The notes: generated from the sequence alone by a model not told the origin. A stretch of 12,436 nt of DNA from Bacteriovoracaceae bacterium UBA6261 (GCA_002440825.1 DJVH01000060.1:1680-14115), one strand, 5' to 3'; counted from the stretch's first letter, positions 1 to 5,977 are shown. Numbers and translations: made by a program.

Positions 1-273
1 ATTTTCAGACATGTCGATTTAATGAGCGATTATTTTTATGATCGTATTTTTGAGATGCCATTTGAATCCGAAATGGAAATTCGCATCGCGGGTCTTGCCA
101 TCGCTGTGGATTTCAAAGATGAAGAGTATGCAAAAAAAATCGTCAAAAAAGCGTTACAGAATGGACTCCTTCTCGCTGGAGGCGAAGGAAAAATTCAAAT
201 GTATCCAGCATTGACGATTGATAAAGTCACGGCCAAGAAGGGCCTGGACATTCTTGAAAAATCTTCCATCTAA
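1..273 (+). CDS. Class III (PLP-dependent) aminotransferase, C-terminal end only
   Basis: The reading frame is open from the first base of the window and ends in TAA at 271-273, so this is the 3' part of a gene that starts upstream. The Met at base 22 is internal, because the frame already encodes IFRHVDL before it. The last roughly 60 residues match the small-domain end of class III aminotransferases (ornithine, acetylornithine, GABA and lysine aminotransferase family): a region with GLAIAVDF, then the characteristic GLLLAGGEGKIQMYPALTI strand and a final helix ending LDILEK. The PLP lysine and most of the active site lie outside the window, so the substrate cannot be named. A long hairpin follows 20 bases after the stop. 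The family call is fairly sure; a specific enzyme is not. Confidence 0.75.
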   Translation: MFRHVDLMSDYFYDRIFEMPFESEMEIRIAGLAIAVDFKDEEYAKKIVKKALQNGLLLAGGEGKIQMYPALTIDKVTAKKGLDILEKSSI

Positions 274-293
274 ATGTTCCACAAATAACGCAA

Positions 294-327
294 AACCTCT
301 AGGTCTGCATAGCAGAACCTAGAGGTT
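294..327. terminator. Long bidirectional hairpin between convergent genes
   Basis: AACCTCTAGGTCTGC (294-308) and GCAGAACCTAGAGGTT (312-327) form a 15-bp stem with one bulged base and a 3-base loop (ATA). It lies between the stop of the aminotransferase on + and the stop of the basic-protein gene on -. There is no clean U run on either side: + has GTTGAATGTTT, and - has TTTTGCGTTATTT, which is the better one. It may therefore be a weak bidirectional terminator or a 3'-end stabilising hairpin. Confidence 0.65.
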
Positions 328-350
328 GTTGAATGTTTAAATTTTTTGGA

Positions 351-644
351 CTATCTTCTCTTGCGATTAGATGTATGCTTCGAAGAATCTACACTTCCTT
401 TTCCCTTATAGCCTGAGCCTTTAAAGCTTTGGACCCCTGTCGAATCAATCATCGAGCGCTCTTTTCTCGTTGTCGTTTTCTTCTTTGCAATGGCCTTTTG
501 CGGACTGTTTTGACGAGGTCTGTTAGGCTCCCGAATTTTAGCAGGCTGTCCATTTGAAGGTTTTTTTTCTGGAACTTGTGCTGCCAGGAAAGCACGCAGG
601 TCATTAAAGGCATTTTCAAATTTGGTTAAAAGGTAAGTTTTCAT
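351..644 (-). CDS. Small, very basic protein of unknown function
   Basis: I do not recognise a family. The 97-residue product starts with a likely amphipathic helix (about residues 1-25, with hydrophobic and acidic positions). From about residue 26 it becomes a low-complexity, Lys/Arg/Ser/Pro-rich, probably disordered tail with KKK and RKRR patches and short Gly-Lys repeats (GSGYKGKG). Such a tail could bind nucleic acid or membrane, but no AT-hook core (RGRP) is present. The start is well supported: GGAGGA lies 3 bases before the ATG. That same Shine-Dalgarno sequence is the 3' arm of an inverted repeat (648-679), and a sigma-54-like element lies just upstream, so expression looks conditional. 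It is the last gene of the long minus-strand run and faces the aminotransferase across a hairpin. That it is a real gene is likely from the Shine-Dalgarno and spacing; its function is unknown. Confidence 0.6.
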   Translation of the reverse strand: MKTYLLTKFENAFNDLRAFLAAQVPEKKPSNGQPAKIREPNRPRQNSPQKAIAKKKTTTRKERSMIDSTGVQSFKGSGYKGKGSVDSSKHTSNRKRR

Positions 645-647
645 CGA

Positions 648-679
648 TCCTCCGAATAGAAATGAATACTATCGGAGGA
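648..679 (-). promoter_or_regulatory. Inverted repeat that would sequester a Shine-Dalgarno
   Basis: On the minus strand TCCTCCGATAG (679-669) can pair with CTATTCGGAGGA (659-648), giving 8 + 3 bp with one bulged T and a 9-base loop. The 3' arm contains the GGAGGA ribosome-binding site of the 351-644 gene, 3 bases before its ATG; the 5' arm is a perfect anti-Shine-Dalgarno. Folded, it should block translation initiation. It could instead act as a DNA operator. Confidence 0.6.
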
Positions 680-683
680 CTAG

Positions 684-700
684 AGCAGGATTAATGCCAA
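684..700 (-). promoter_or_regulatory. Candidate sigma-54 (-24/-12) promoter
   Basis: On the minus strand TTGGCATTAATCCTGCT keeps the invariant GG (-24) and GC (-12) with exactly 10 bases between. It matches TGGCA at the upstream block and four of five positions of TTGCW at the downstream block. The predicted start is near base 673. It lies 40 bases upstream of the ATG of the basic-protein gene. No enhancer-binding site is identified. Confidence 0.45.
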
Positions 701-769
701 AGAAATCTCTGTCCCGATTTCATTGACTTAATTTTTTTTATGAAAATCTTGTGGGGCATTTCGACTGAC

Positions 770-1198
770 TTAAGCGACACTTTTTCTTTTGATAGATTGA
801 AAATCAGTTCTCGAAAGGCGGTCAACTTTTGAAATTTCCACAGTAAAAAATCTCTCGAGGCTTTTTAATTCTTCTTTTTTTAAAATGCATTGGCAGATTT
901 TTTCCATATTATCTACACATTCCATCATCATTCTAAGGGCCTTCTTTTGACCTGTATCCTGATCGCACTGAGAGCTCATATACGACACTTCTTTGATGGC
1001 GAGAAAATATTTTCCGACTGAGGTATATCCCAAGGTCATGGCCGTTCCGTAAATTCTATCCACTAGTTGACCGAATTTCTCAAACAAAGTTTTATCAATC
1101 TTCGTGTTTTTCAGCTGAATATCCACAATGCCTTGTAGCTCTTTATGAATCATTCTCATTTCACTCACAAAATCATCGACAAGTTCTTTTTGAATCAC
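770..1198 (-). CDS. HPt-like all-helical protein with Asp at the phospho-His position
   Basis: A predicted all-alpha protein of 142 residues. The segment LVDRIYGTAMTLGYTSVGKY lines up with the HPt core helix of phosphorelay proteins (typically VHTLKGSAxTLG), with Asp where the phosphorylated His normally lies (residue 47 from the start chosen here). If the alignment is right, it cannot act as a conventional His-phosphotransferase and may be a scaffold or a binding partner of response regulators. Start choice: a frame with TTG at 1210-1208 is open and gives 146 aa, but GGGAG lies 5 bases before GTG at 1198-1196, so GTG is preferred. A possible promoter start near 1211 also fits only the GTG. 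It lies 76 bases downstream of the PLD gene on the same strand. The HPt resemblance is my reading of the motif and is moderately sure. Confidence 0.6.
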   Translation of the reverse strand: MIQKELVDDFVSEMRMIHKELQGIVDIQLKNTKIDKTLFEKFGQLVDRIYGTAMTLGYTSVGKYFLAIKEVSYMSSQCDQDTGQKKALRMMMECVDNMEKICQCILKKEELKSLERFFTVEISKVDRLSRTDFQSIKRKSVA

Positions 1199-1217
1199 GG
1201 TTACTCCCAATCAAAAT

Positions 1218-1245
1218 ATAATATGTCTTATCGACAAAATATAAA
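1218..1245 (-). promoter_or_regulatory. Weak sigma-70-like promoter candidate
   Basis: On the minus strand TTTATA (1245-1240, 4/6 to the -35 consensus), a 16-base spacer, and TATTAT (1223-1218, 5/6 to the -10 consensus). Transcription would start near 1211, giving a leader of about 12 bases before the GTG at 1198. The region is AT-rich, so chance matches are easy. Confidence 0.3.
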
Positions 1246-1274
1246 TGAAATGAAGTTGAAAATGGTATTTGTGT

Positions 1275-3116
1275 TTAAAGAAGAGGAACCAGATTCAGGC
1301 CAAAAATGACTTTGGTAACAAATTTTTCAAGTGCGAGCATAACTTTATTGGAGCCGTGCTGTCTCATTTCATGCCATTCATTGCTTTCAAAAAGCGTTGA
1401 TTTCTTTGCCAGATCTTCCATATATTGCTTAAGAGCTGCAAGGTTCTTAGAATCGGCAGGTAGATTTTCAACAGCGACACCGATTTCAGAATTTAAATGC
1501 CTTGAGATGGGATCAAGATTGGATGTCGATACTGTCATATGTTTTCCATCCACCAGTGCTAGCTTTGCGTGAAGAAATCCATATTTTTCTTTACCGCCAA
1601 AAGCTTCATCGTCAAAACGACCGTAAGAATAAATCTGAAATTGATCTTCAAGAGGGGTCCCTTTAATTCGTTTTATAATCTTCGAGCGCAATGTCTCATC
1701 AACCATGGCCTGAGCTATGACATTGTCAGAAGTCGTAAGTGAATTGGTGAAAATACGGATTTTTCTGGAAGAATCATCTTCGAGCCATTTAATAATAAAA
1801 TCCACTTCTTCGTCAGGAATCCAGAAATAGGGAGAGGCGATATCGATACTTTTCTCAGCTTTTGAAATCATTTGATGAAGTTTGTTCACAAAGGAATTTC
1901 CATTGAGCTTATTGTGTGGCCCTTTGGGCTGCAGAAAAATTTTAGTCCTGCTGAGGTTTTGGATTTCGTTCAACACGGAAACTAAACCGTCTTCAAACCC
2001 ATCGTCCAGGAAATTGTTTTTTTCCATTTCTTCCAGTTGCTTTGAAAGAGGAGATGTTTCATCCAGGTAGAGCCTGCGGGCGCTTGCACGCATGTTTTTA
2101 AATTCTTTTTTTACTGTGGCTCTGTTGGTTTTAAAAAGAAAATTTTCGAAATTTTTATTAGCGAGATAGAAGAACAATTTGTTGTAATGATTCTCCAGAT
2201 GATTTTGAACATCATCATTGTTATTTTTCTGTGCAAACCCTTTGATTAAAATTTCAGCATCCAGAACAGGATGGTCAAGACCATCATTGACTGCGTAGTA
2301 ATGATCAGCAATATTCCTTCCACCGATGATGGCCATTGAATCAGTTTCTGATTGTGCATCGACCAGAAGAATTTTATCGTGAGAACGTCTGTTGATTGTG
2401 AATGTTGCAAGAGGAACTTCCTGGCCTTCTTCTACAAATAAATTGCGAATTCGTTTAAACCAGTTGCTCACGTGAGCGCGGATATTGAAAAGAGGATTAA
2501 AGAGAACAGCTTCAGCACTGGCCATTTGCCCCGTCGGATTGCCATCAACATCCAGAATAGGACGTCCGCTTAAAGCGACAAGAGCTTTAATGTCATCGTA
2601 AAAAGGTGCTTTGGAAATTGAACCTGAAGAATCGACTAGGATTCTCACTTTTACACCACGCTTGATAGCTAGTCGCAATTCATGAAGAATGGCTTTGCCG
2701 GTGTCATCATTTCGAAAAATATAATAGCTGAGATCAATTGTGCTCCTGGCATTTCTGATCATCATGATCTTTGCAAGATAACCTTCTCTTGCATCCAAAA
2801 GTAGTTTTGCTTTTCCATTTGTAGGGAGATCTGAATGCATTTCAAAATCTCGGATTGATTCTGTGATGCTTTCATATTTTTTGTTAAGTTCAGTTCGTTT
2901 TTTTAAAACAGTGAGCAAAGAGCTGGAGTCAGTTTTCTTTTTTAAGAACTGAAATGTTTCCGGCTTATCCCTGGCATTGAGTATTTCACTAACCAAACCT
3001 TTGCAATCTTTTGATGAGACGGCTGCCGGAATACGATCATTCTGCATGCCAGGCTTTAAGCTGGTGCACGAAATGAGGAAAAAAAGAATGAATGAAATTG
3101 TTAAAAGACTTTTCAT
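1275..3116 (-). CDS. Phospholipase D / cardiolipin synthase-like lipoprotein (ClsC-like)
   Basis: A 613-residue two-HKD PLD-superfamily enzyme, probably a membrane-anchored cardiolipin synthase or transphosphatidylase. The N-terminus is a lipoprotein signal peptide: MK, a hydrophobic stretch rich in Phe and Ile, then the lipobox LISC with Cys17 as the lipidation site and no Asp at +2 (Cys-Thr-Ser). The first HKD motif is HDKILLVD (His246, Lys248, Asp253) followed by IGGRN; the second is HAKLALVD (His516, Lys518, Asp523) followed by TSNLDPISRHLNSEIG, the signature seen in ClsC/YmdC-type enzymes. Both motifs are intact. The region between them (about residues 290-400) is longer and more charged than I expect for ClsC (about 470 aa in E. 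coli). It ends FGLNLVPLL. It begins 33 bases after rlmH, with no good Shine-Dalgarno at normal spacing; a small hairpin fills the gap. The family is sure; the substrate is inferred. Confidence 0.88.
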   Translation of the reverse strand: MKSLLTISFILFFLISCTSLKPGMQNDRIPAAVSSKDCKGLVSEILNARDKPETFQFLKKKTDSSSLLTVLKKRTELNKKYESITESIRDFEMHSDLPTNGKAKLLLDAREGYLAKIMMIRNARSTIDLSYYIFRNDDTGKAILHELRLAIKRGVKVRILVDSSGSISKAPFYDDIKALVALSGRPILDVDGNPTGQMASAEAVLFNPLFNIRAHVSNWFKRIRNLFVEEGQEVPLATFTINRRSHDKILLVDAQSETDSMAIIGGRNIADHYYAVNDGLDHPVLDAEILIKGFAQKNNNDDVQNHLENHYNKLFFYLANKNFENFLFKTNRATVKKEFKNMRASARRLYLDETSPLSKQLEEMEKNNFLDDGFEDGLVSVLNEIQNLSRTKIFLQPKGPHNKLNGNSFVNKLHQMISKAEKSIDIASPYFWIPDEEVDFIIKWLEDDSSRKIRIFTNSLTTSDNVIAQAMVDETLRSKIIKRIKGTPLEDQFQIYSYGRFDDEAFGGKEKYGFLHAKLALVDGKHMTVSTSNLDPISRHLNSEIGVAVENLPADSKNLAALKQYMEDLAKKSTLFESNEWHEMRQHGSNKVMLALEKFVTKVIFGLNLVPLL

Positions 3117-3117
3117 T

Positions 3118-3138
3118 GTAAGGACTTATCGTCCTCAC
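3118..3138 (-). promoter_or_regulatory. Small hairpin directly before the PLD start codon
   Basis: On the minus strand GTGAGGAC (3138-3131) pairs with GTCCTTAC (3125-3118) over 8 bp including one G-U, with a 5-base loop, ending one base before the ATG. The only Shine-Dalgarno-like sequence, GAGGA, is inside the 5' arm and 15 bases from the ATG. That is too far unless the hairpin changes the effective spacing. It could lower or regulate translation; a chance structure is possible. Confidence 0.35.
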
Positions 3139-3149
3139 CGGAAATAAGT

Positions 3150-3605
3150 TTATTTATTGTACGGATGGCCTATTTTTATTGTTTGGGCACGGTAAACTTG
3201 CTCAACAAAAAGCAATCTTGCAAGCTTATGAGGATAAGTTAATTCCGAGAGAGAAAGTCGGAATTGTGATCGATCTATGACTTCCTGTCCATGCCCGGCA
3301 GCGCCACCGATTACAAAAATAACTCGCTGAGTTTCACATAGTGTAAAAAGCCACTTCGAGAAATTCACACTCGTAAACTGCTTTCCGTTTTCAGCGAGCA
3401 AAACAACATAGGGATTTTCATCTTTGGAGAGTTCATTGATTTTTGTAGTAACTTCTTTGGCTTCTTTTGACAGATTTTCTGAGTGTGCGCGGACTTCGTG
3501 GATAGTTAGTTTTGGAGAGGTCAATCTTTTGAAATAGTCCCTCTCCAATTCTTCAATATTTTTGTCGCCAAGTTTGCCGACGACAATCAAGTGCAGATCT
3601 TTCAT
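3150..3605 (-). CDS. rlmH: 23S rRNA (pseudouridine-1915-N3) methyltransferase RlmH
   Basis: A SPOUT-fold methyltransferase that uses S-adenosylmethionine to make m3-pseudouridine 1915 in helix 69 of 23S rRNA, acting on assembled 70S ribosomes. Length 151 aa is normal for the family (about 155). Seen in the sequence: an N-terminal LHLIVVGKL strand, YVVLLAENGKQFTS, the knot loop FVIGGAAGHG (usually FVIGGPDG), LSLSELTYPHKLARLLFVEQVYRA, and the C-terminal tail GHPYNK. Most relatives end NHPYHK/R, so the penultimate His is Asn here. It begins only 6 bases after the rsfS stop with no strong Shine-Dalgarno, so it is probably translationally coupled to rsfS. Identification is very sure. Confidence 0.95.
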   Translation of the reverse strand: MKDLHLIVVGKLGDKNIEELERDYFKRLTSPKLTIHEVRAHSENLSKEAKEVTTKINELSKDENPYVVLLAENGKQFTSVNFSKWLFTLCETQRVIFVIGGAAGHGQEVIDRSQFRLSLSELTYPHKLARLLFVEQVYRAQTIKIGHPYNK

Positions 3606-3611
3606 TTTGTA

Positions 3612-4082
3612 CTAGAAGTAATTTCTTCCGTCGTCACCACCACCGCGTCTTTCAGACTCTGGAGTAGAGAAGTAGTACGATTCAGGAATTTCAATTGTGA
3701 TTGCATTTTTATAAAGTGAATCAAGATCATAAACCAAACGAGCCGGCTCATGGAAAACGTGAACGATGACATCGCCGTAATCGAGAAGAATCCAGTCAGT
3801 GCTGGCCTTTAATCCTTCTTTTGAAATAGCTTCGAGACCAAGCAATCTCATTTGATGTGAAATTTCTTCGGCCATAGCTGCCGCTTGAGTCGGGTTTCCT
3901 GCAGATCCAAGAACGAAATAATCTGCAATGCTTGAACTTTTTCTTAGATCCAGAACTTTTAAGTTAATCCCTTTAAAGTTTCCCATGATCCATGCAGCTG
4001 CCATGGCCAGATTGAGAGGTGCCTCAAGGTTTTTGTCATTGTATATTTCAGTTACTTCTTTTGTGACATACTCGCGACTCAT
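3612..4082 (-). CDS. rsfS: Ribosomal silencing factor RsfS (Iojap/YbeB family)
   Basis: RsfS binds ribosomal protein L14 (uL14) on the 50S subunit and blocks joining of the 30S, lowering translation when nutrients run short. The core is clear: VLDLRKSSSIADYFVLGSAGNPTQ, then DWILLDYGDVIVHVFHEPARLVYDLDSLY, the family hallmark. The protein is 156 residues, longer than the minimal domain (about 105-120). It has an N-terminal extension of roughly 20 residues and a hydrophilic tail rich in Ser, Arg, Gly and Asp that ends in Phe. The ATG overlaps the obgE stop as ATGA, and AAGGA lies 9 bases before the ATG (inside obgE), so the two are translationally coupled. rlmH follows 6 bases later. All three act on the large subunit. 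Confidence 0.95.
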   Translation of the reverse strand: MSREYVTKEVTEIYNDKNLEAPLNLAMAAAWIMGNFKGINLKVLDLRKSSSIADYFVLGSAGNPTQAAAMAEEISHQMRLLGLEAISKEGLKASTDWILLDYGDVIVHVFHEPARLVYDLDSLYKNAITIEIPESYYFSTPESERRGGGDDGRNYF

Positions 4083-5098
4083 TTTTTATTTCCTTCTTTA
4101 TCTGCATCGATACATTTGATCATCAACGCTTTTAAATTATCTATGTTTCTTCCAGAGACACCTGATATAGGAAGAACTTTCTTATCAAGTTGTTCTTCAA
4201 AAAAGGCCTGGTATTTTTGAATTTCTTCTTCAGTCATTGCATCAATTTTAGTTAAACAAACAATCTCGCGTTTGTTGTTTAAGTTTTCGCTATATTTTTC
4301 AAGTTCAGTGCGAACGACTACATACTGTTCAAAGGCTTCGTATTCATCAAGGCACCATGAAACATCCACGAGGTGAACGAGTGCTTTCGTTCTTTCGATG
4401 TGTTTCAGGAATTTGATCCCTAAACCTTTTCCTTCACTGGCATCTTCAATCAGTCCCGGGATATCAGCGACAACGAATGAACGCTCGCCCAAAGTGACAA
4501 CCCCGAGGTTAGGTTCAAGAGTCGTAAATGGATAATCGGCAATCTTAGGTCTCGCTGCTGAGATCGAAGAAATGAGAGTCGACTTGCCGGCATTAGGCAA
4601 TCCTATCAGGGCCAGATCGGCCAGCAACTTCAATTCAAGATCAATATTCATCTCAACACCAGGAAGACCTGGCTGAGCAATTCTTGGAGCTTGATTGGTT
4701 GATGATTTGAAATTGATGTTTCCACGACCGCCGTTACCGCCTTCAGCGACAACAACACTTTGATCATGTTCGCTTAAGTCAGCGATGACAGCCCCGGTTT
4801 CTGCATTTTTTATAATTGTTCCAACCGGAACGCGAAGAACTTGATCTTCTCCGTCTTTGCCATTGAGCTGTCTTCCAGCTCCTGGTTCACCGTCTTCGGC
4901 CTTAAAAACTTTTTTTCCGCGGAAACTGATGAGTGTATTGATCCCTTCATCAGCAATAAAGATGACTGAGCCGCCTGTGCCGCCGTCGCCACCATCTGGA
5001 CCACCGAATGGAACTGATTTTTCTCTTCTGAATGTCACTGCACCCGGACCGCCGTGACCTGAACTAACTGTAATGCGAACTTCGTCGATAAATTTCAT
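4079..5098 (-). CDS. obgE: Obg/CgtA GTPase, 50S assembly factor
   Basis: An essential ribosome-assembly GTPase that binds pre-50S particles and ppGpp. The N-terminal Obg fold (about residues 1-158) has the Gly-rich loops (GGPDGGDGGTGG; AEGGNGGRGN). The G domain follows: G1 GLPNAGKS (166-173), switch I with YPFTTLEPNLG (189-199), G3 DIPG (212-215), G4 TKID (283-286), G5 SGVSG (312-316). All are intact. At 339 aa it ends soon after the G domain, as in many proteobacterial Obg proteins, with no OCT domain. AGGA lies 5 bases before the ATG. It is separated from rpmA by an intrinsic terminator, and I find no convincing promoter in the gap, so some read-through from rplU-rpmA is likely. Its stop overlaps rsfS by 4 bases. 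Confidence 0.97.
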   Translation of the reverse strand: MKFIDEVRITVSSGHGGPGAVTFRREKSVPFGGPDGGDGGTGGSVIFIADEGINTLISFRGKKVFKAEDGEPGAGRQLNGKDGEDQVLRVPVGTIIKNAETGAVIADLSEHDQSVVVAEGGNGGRGNINFKSSTNQAPRIAQPGLPGVEMNIDLELKLLADLALIGLPNAGKSTLISSISAARPKIADYPFTTLEPNLGVVTLGERSFVVADIPGLIEDASEGKGLGIKFLKHIERTKALVHLVDVSWCLDEYEAFEQYVVVRTELEKYSENLNNKREIVCLTKIDAMTEEEIQKYQAFFEEQLDKKVLPISGVSGRNIDNLKALMIKCIDADKEGNKK

Positions 5099-5153
5099 AA
5101 TTTCCTAAGTAAACCATCAAGGCTTTCTTCTAAGCTTTTCTTTCTTAATTCCC

Positions 5154-5184
5154 AAAAAAAAGGGAATCCAATTACGGATTCCCT
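5154..5184 (-). terminator. Intrinsic terminator between rpmA and obgE
   Basis: On the minus strand AGGGAATCC (5184-5176) pairs perfectly with GGATTCCCT (5169-5161), with a 6-base loop, followed by eight Ts (5161-5154). Immediately downstream GGGAAT (5153-5148) could instead pair with ATTCCC of the 3' arm, giving a competing fold across the T run. Lying inside a conserved gene cluster, it probably attenuates rather than fully stops transcription into obgE. Confidence 0.88.
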
Positions 5185-5220
5185 CATTTATAACACTTGT
5201 AGTCTGATGACTAGTGAAAA

Positions 5221-5475
5221 CTAAGCTGGAACAACAGAAACCATTTTTTTGTCTTTGTTGTACATGAAGAATTTCACTTGTCCTGGGATTAGAGCGTAAA
5301 GAGTGAAATCTCTACCCATACCAACACCTGCACCAGCGAAAATCTTTGTTCCTTTTTGTCTTACGATGATGTTACCTGGAATAACTGCTTCTCCACCGTA
5401 TTTTTTTGTTCCACGCATTTTCGGATTTGAATCACGGCCGTTTGATGTGGACCCGGCGGCTTTTTTGTGTGCCAT
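5221..5475 (-). CDS. rpmA: 50S ribosomal protein L27 (bL27)
   Basis: A component of the large subunit whose N-terminal tail reaches the peptidyl-transferase centre. The N-terminus is the direct MAHKKAAGST form without the short propeptide found in Firmicutes. Family landmarks: NGRDS, KKYGGE, GNIIVRQKGTK, then GVGMGRDFTLYAL. Most L27 proteins have His in GRDHTLFA; here it is Phe57. Length 84 aa is normal. AAGGAG precedes the ATG by 8 bases. It begins 30 bases after rplU and is followed by a strong terminator. Confidence 0.97.
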   Translation of the reverse strand: MAHKKAAGSTSNGRDSNPKMRGTKKYGGEAVIPGNIIVRQKGTKIFAGAGVGMGRDFTLYALIPGQVKFFMYNKDKKMVSVVPA

Positions 5476-5505
5476 TGTATAACTCCTTAAACCTTAACTT
5501 CTTTA

Positions 5506-5871
5506 TTATTTTAAAAATTTTGTAGCATTCTTAGATGCTTTATCGATCTTAGCAACATTTCCGTTTCCGTCATTGATCTCAGTGATCAAAAGAGCTGTGA
5601 AGTGTTGTCTGTGACCATTTTTTCTTTTGTAAGCACCTGGCTTTCTCTTGAAAACGATAACTTTTCTAGAGCGATCATGCATGATTACTTTTGCAGTAAT
5701 TTTTGCCCCACCAATAACTGGTGAACCAACAAGAGGCTTATCGCCACCAATGAAAAGAACTTGGTCAAGTTCGATCATTGATCCTGCGTCTTTGTTCAAT
5801 TTTTCTACGTCAATTAGATCACCTGCTTGAACTTTGTACTGGTGACCACCGATTTCTACAACTCCGTACAT
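5506..5871 (-). CDS. rplU: 50S ribosomal protein L21 (bL21)
   Basis: A 23S rRNA-binding protein of the large subunit. It begins MYGVVEIGGHQYKVQAGD (family MYAVIxxGGKQYRV) and carries the signature KRKPGAYKRKNGHRQHFT (family KxRRxKxYRRKxGHRQxxT), then LLITEI. The usual length is about 103 residues; this one has 121, with a C-terminal addition of about 18 residues rich in Lys, Asn and Ala after the conserved end. AGGAG lies 5 bases before the ATG, and this Shine-Dalgarno can be paired in the leader. It heads the rplU-rpmA-(terminator)-obgE-rsfS-rlmH cluster and has its own promoter 107 bases upstream. Confidence 0.96.
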   Translation of the reverse strand: MYGVVEIGGHQYKVQAGDLIDVEKLNKDAGSMIELDQVLFIGGDKPLVGSPVIGGAKITAKVIMHDRSRKVIVFKRKPGAYKRKNGHRQHFTALLITEINDGNGNVAKIDKASKNATKFLK

Positions 5872-5878
5872 GAAAACT

Positions 5879-5949
5879 CCTGGTAAATAGACAAAATCCA
5901 GGGGTTAAATTCCGATTGTTTTGATCGGTTTCTAATCTTGTTAGCCCTG
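5879..5949 (-). promoter_or_regulatory. rplU leader with mutually exclusive stems
   Basis: In the minus-strand RNA, CAGGG (5949-5945) can pair with CCCTG (5903-5899), enclosing a CCGAT/ATCGG hairpin (5928-5924 with 5916-5912, 7-base loop). Alternatively CCTGG (5902-5898) pairs with CCAGG (5883-5879), which covers the Shine-Dalgarno of rplU. The two share bases 5899-5902, so only one can form. This is compatible with feedback by L21, but the helices are short (5 bp each). Confidence 0.35.
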
Positions 5950-5977
5950 ATTTTAGTCGCTATTTATGAACCTTGGA

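Noticed and set aside
688..705. Motif GGATTAATGCCAAAGAAA resembles GGATTGATGCCAATGAAA at 6029-6046 (two mismatches in 18)
   Set aside because: A few such pairs are expected by chance in 12 kb of AT-rich sequence, and the second copy lacks the GC needed for a sigma-54 element.
724..774. Repeated TGACTTAA at two places 43 bases apart in the gap between the HPt-like and basic-protein genes
   Set aside because: Eight bases only, and one copy includes the stop codon of the HPt-like gene; no further copies seen.
1306..2070. Plus-strand reading frames at 1306-1572 and 1882-2070
   Set aside because: Both lie opposite the well-supported PLD gene, have no family features and are antisense shadows of it.
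4810..5057. Alternative frames inside obgE (both strands), one rich in Pro and Ser
   Set aside because: They reflect the glycine-rich codons of the Obg fold read in another frame; obgE is unambiguous.
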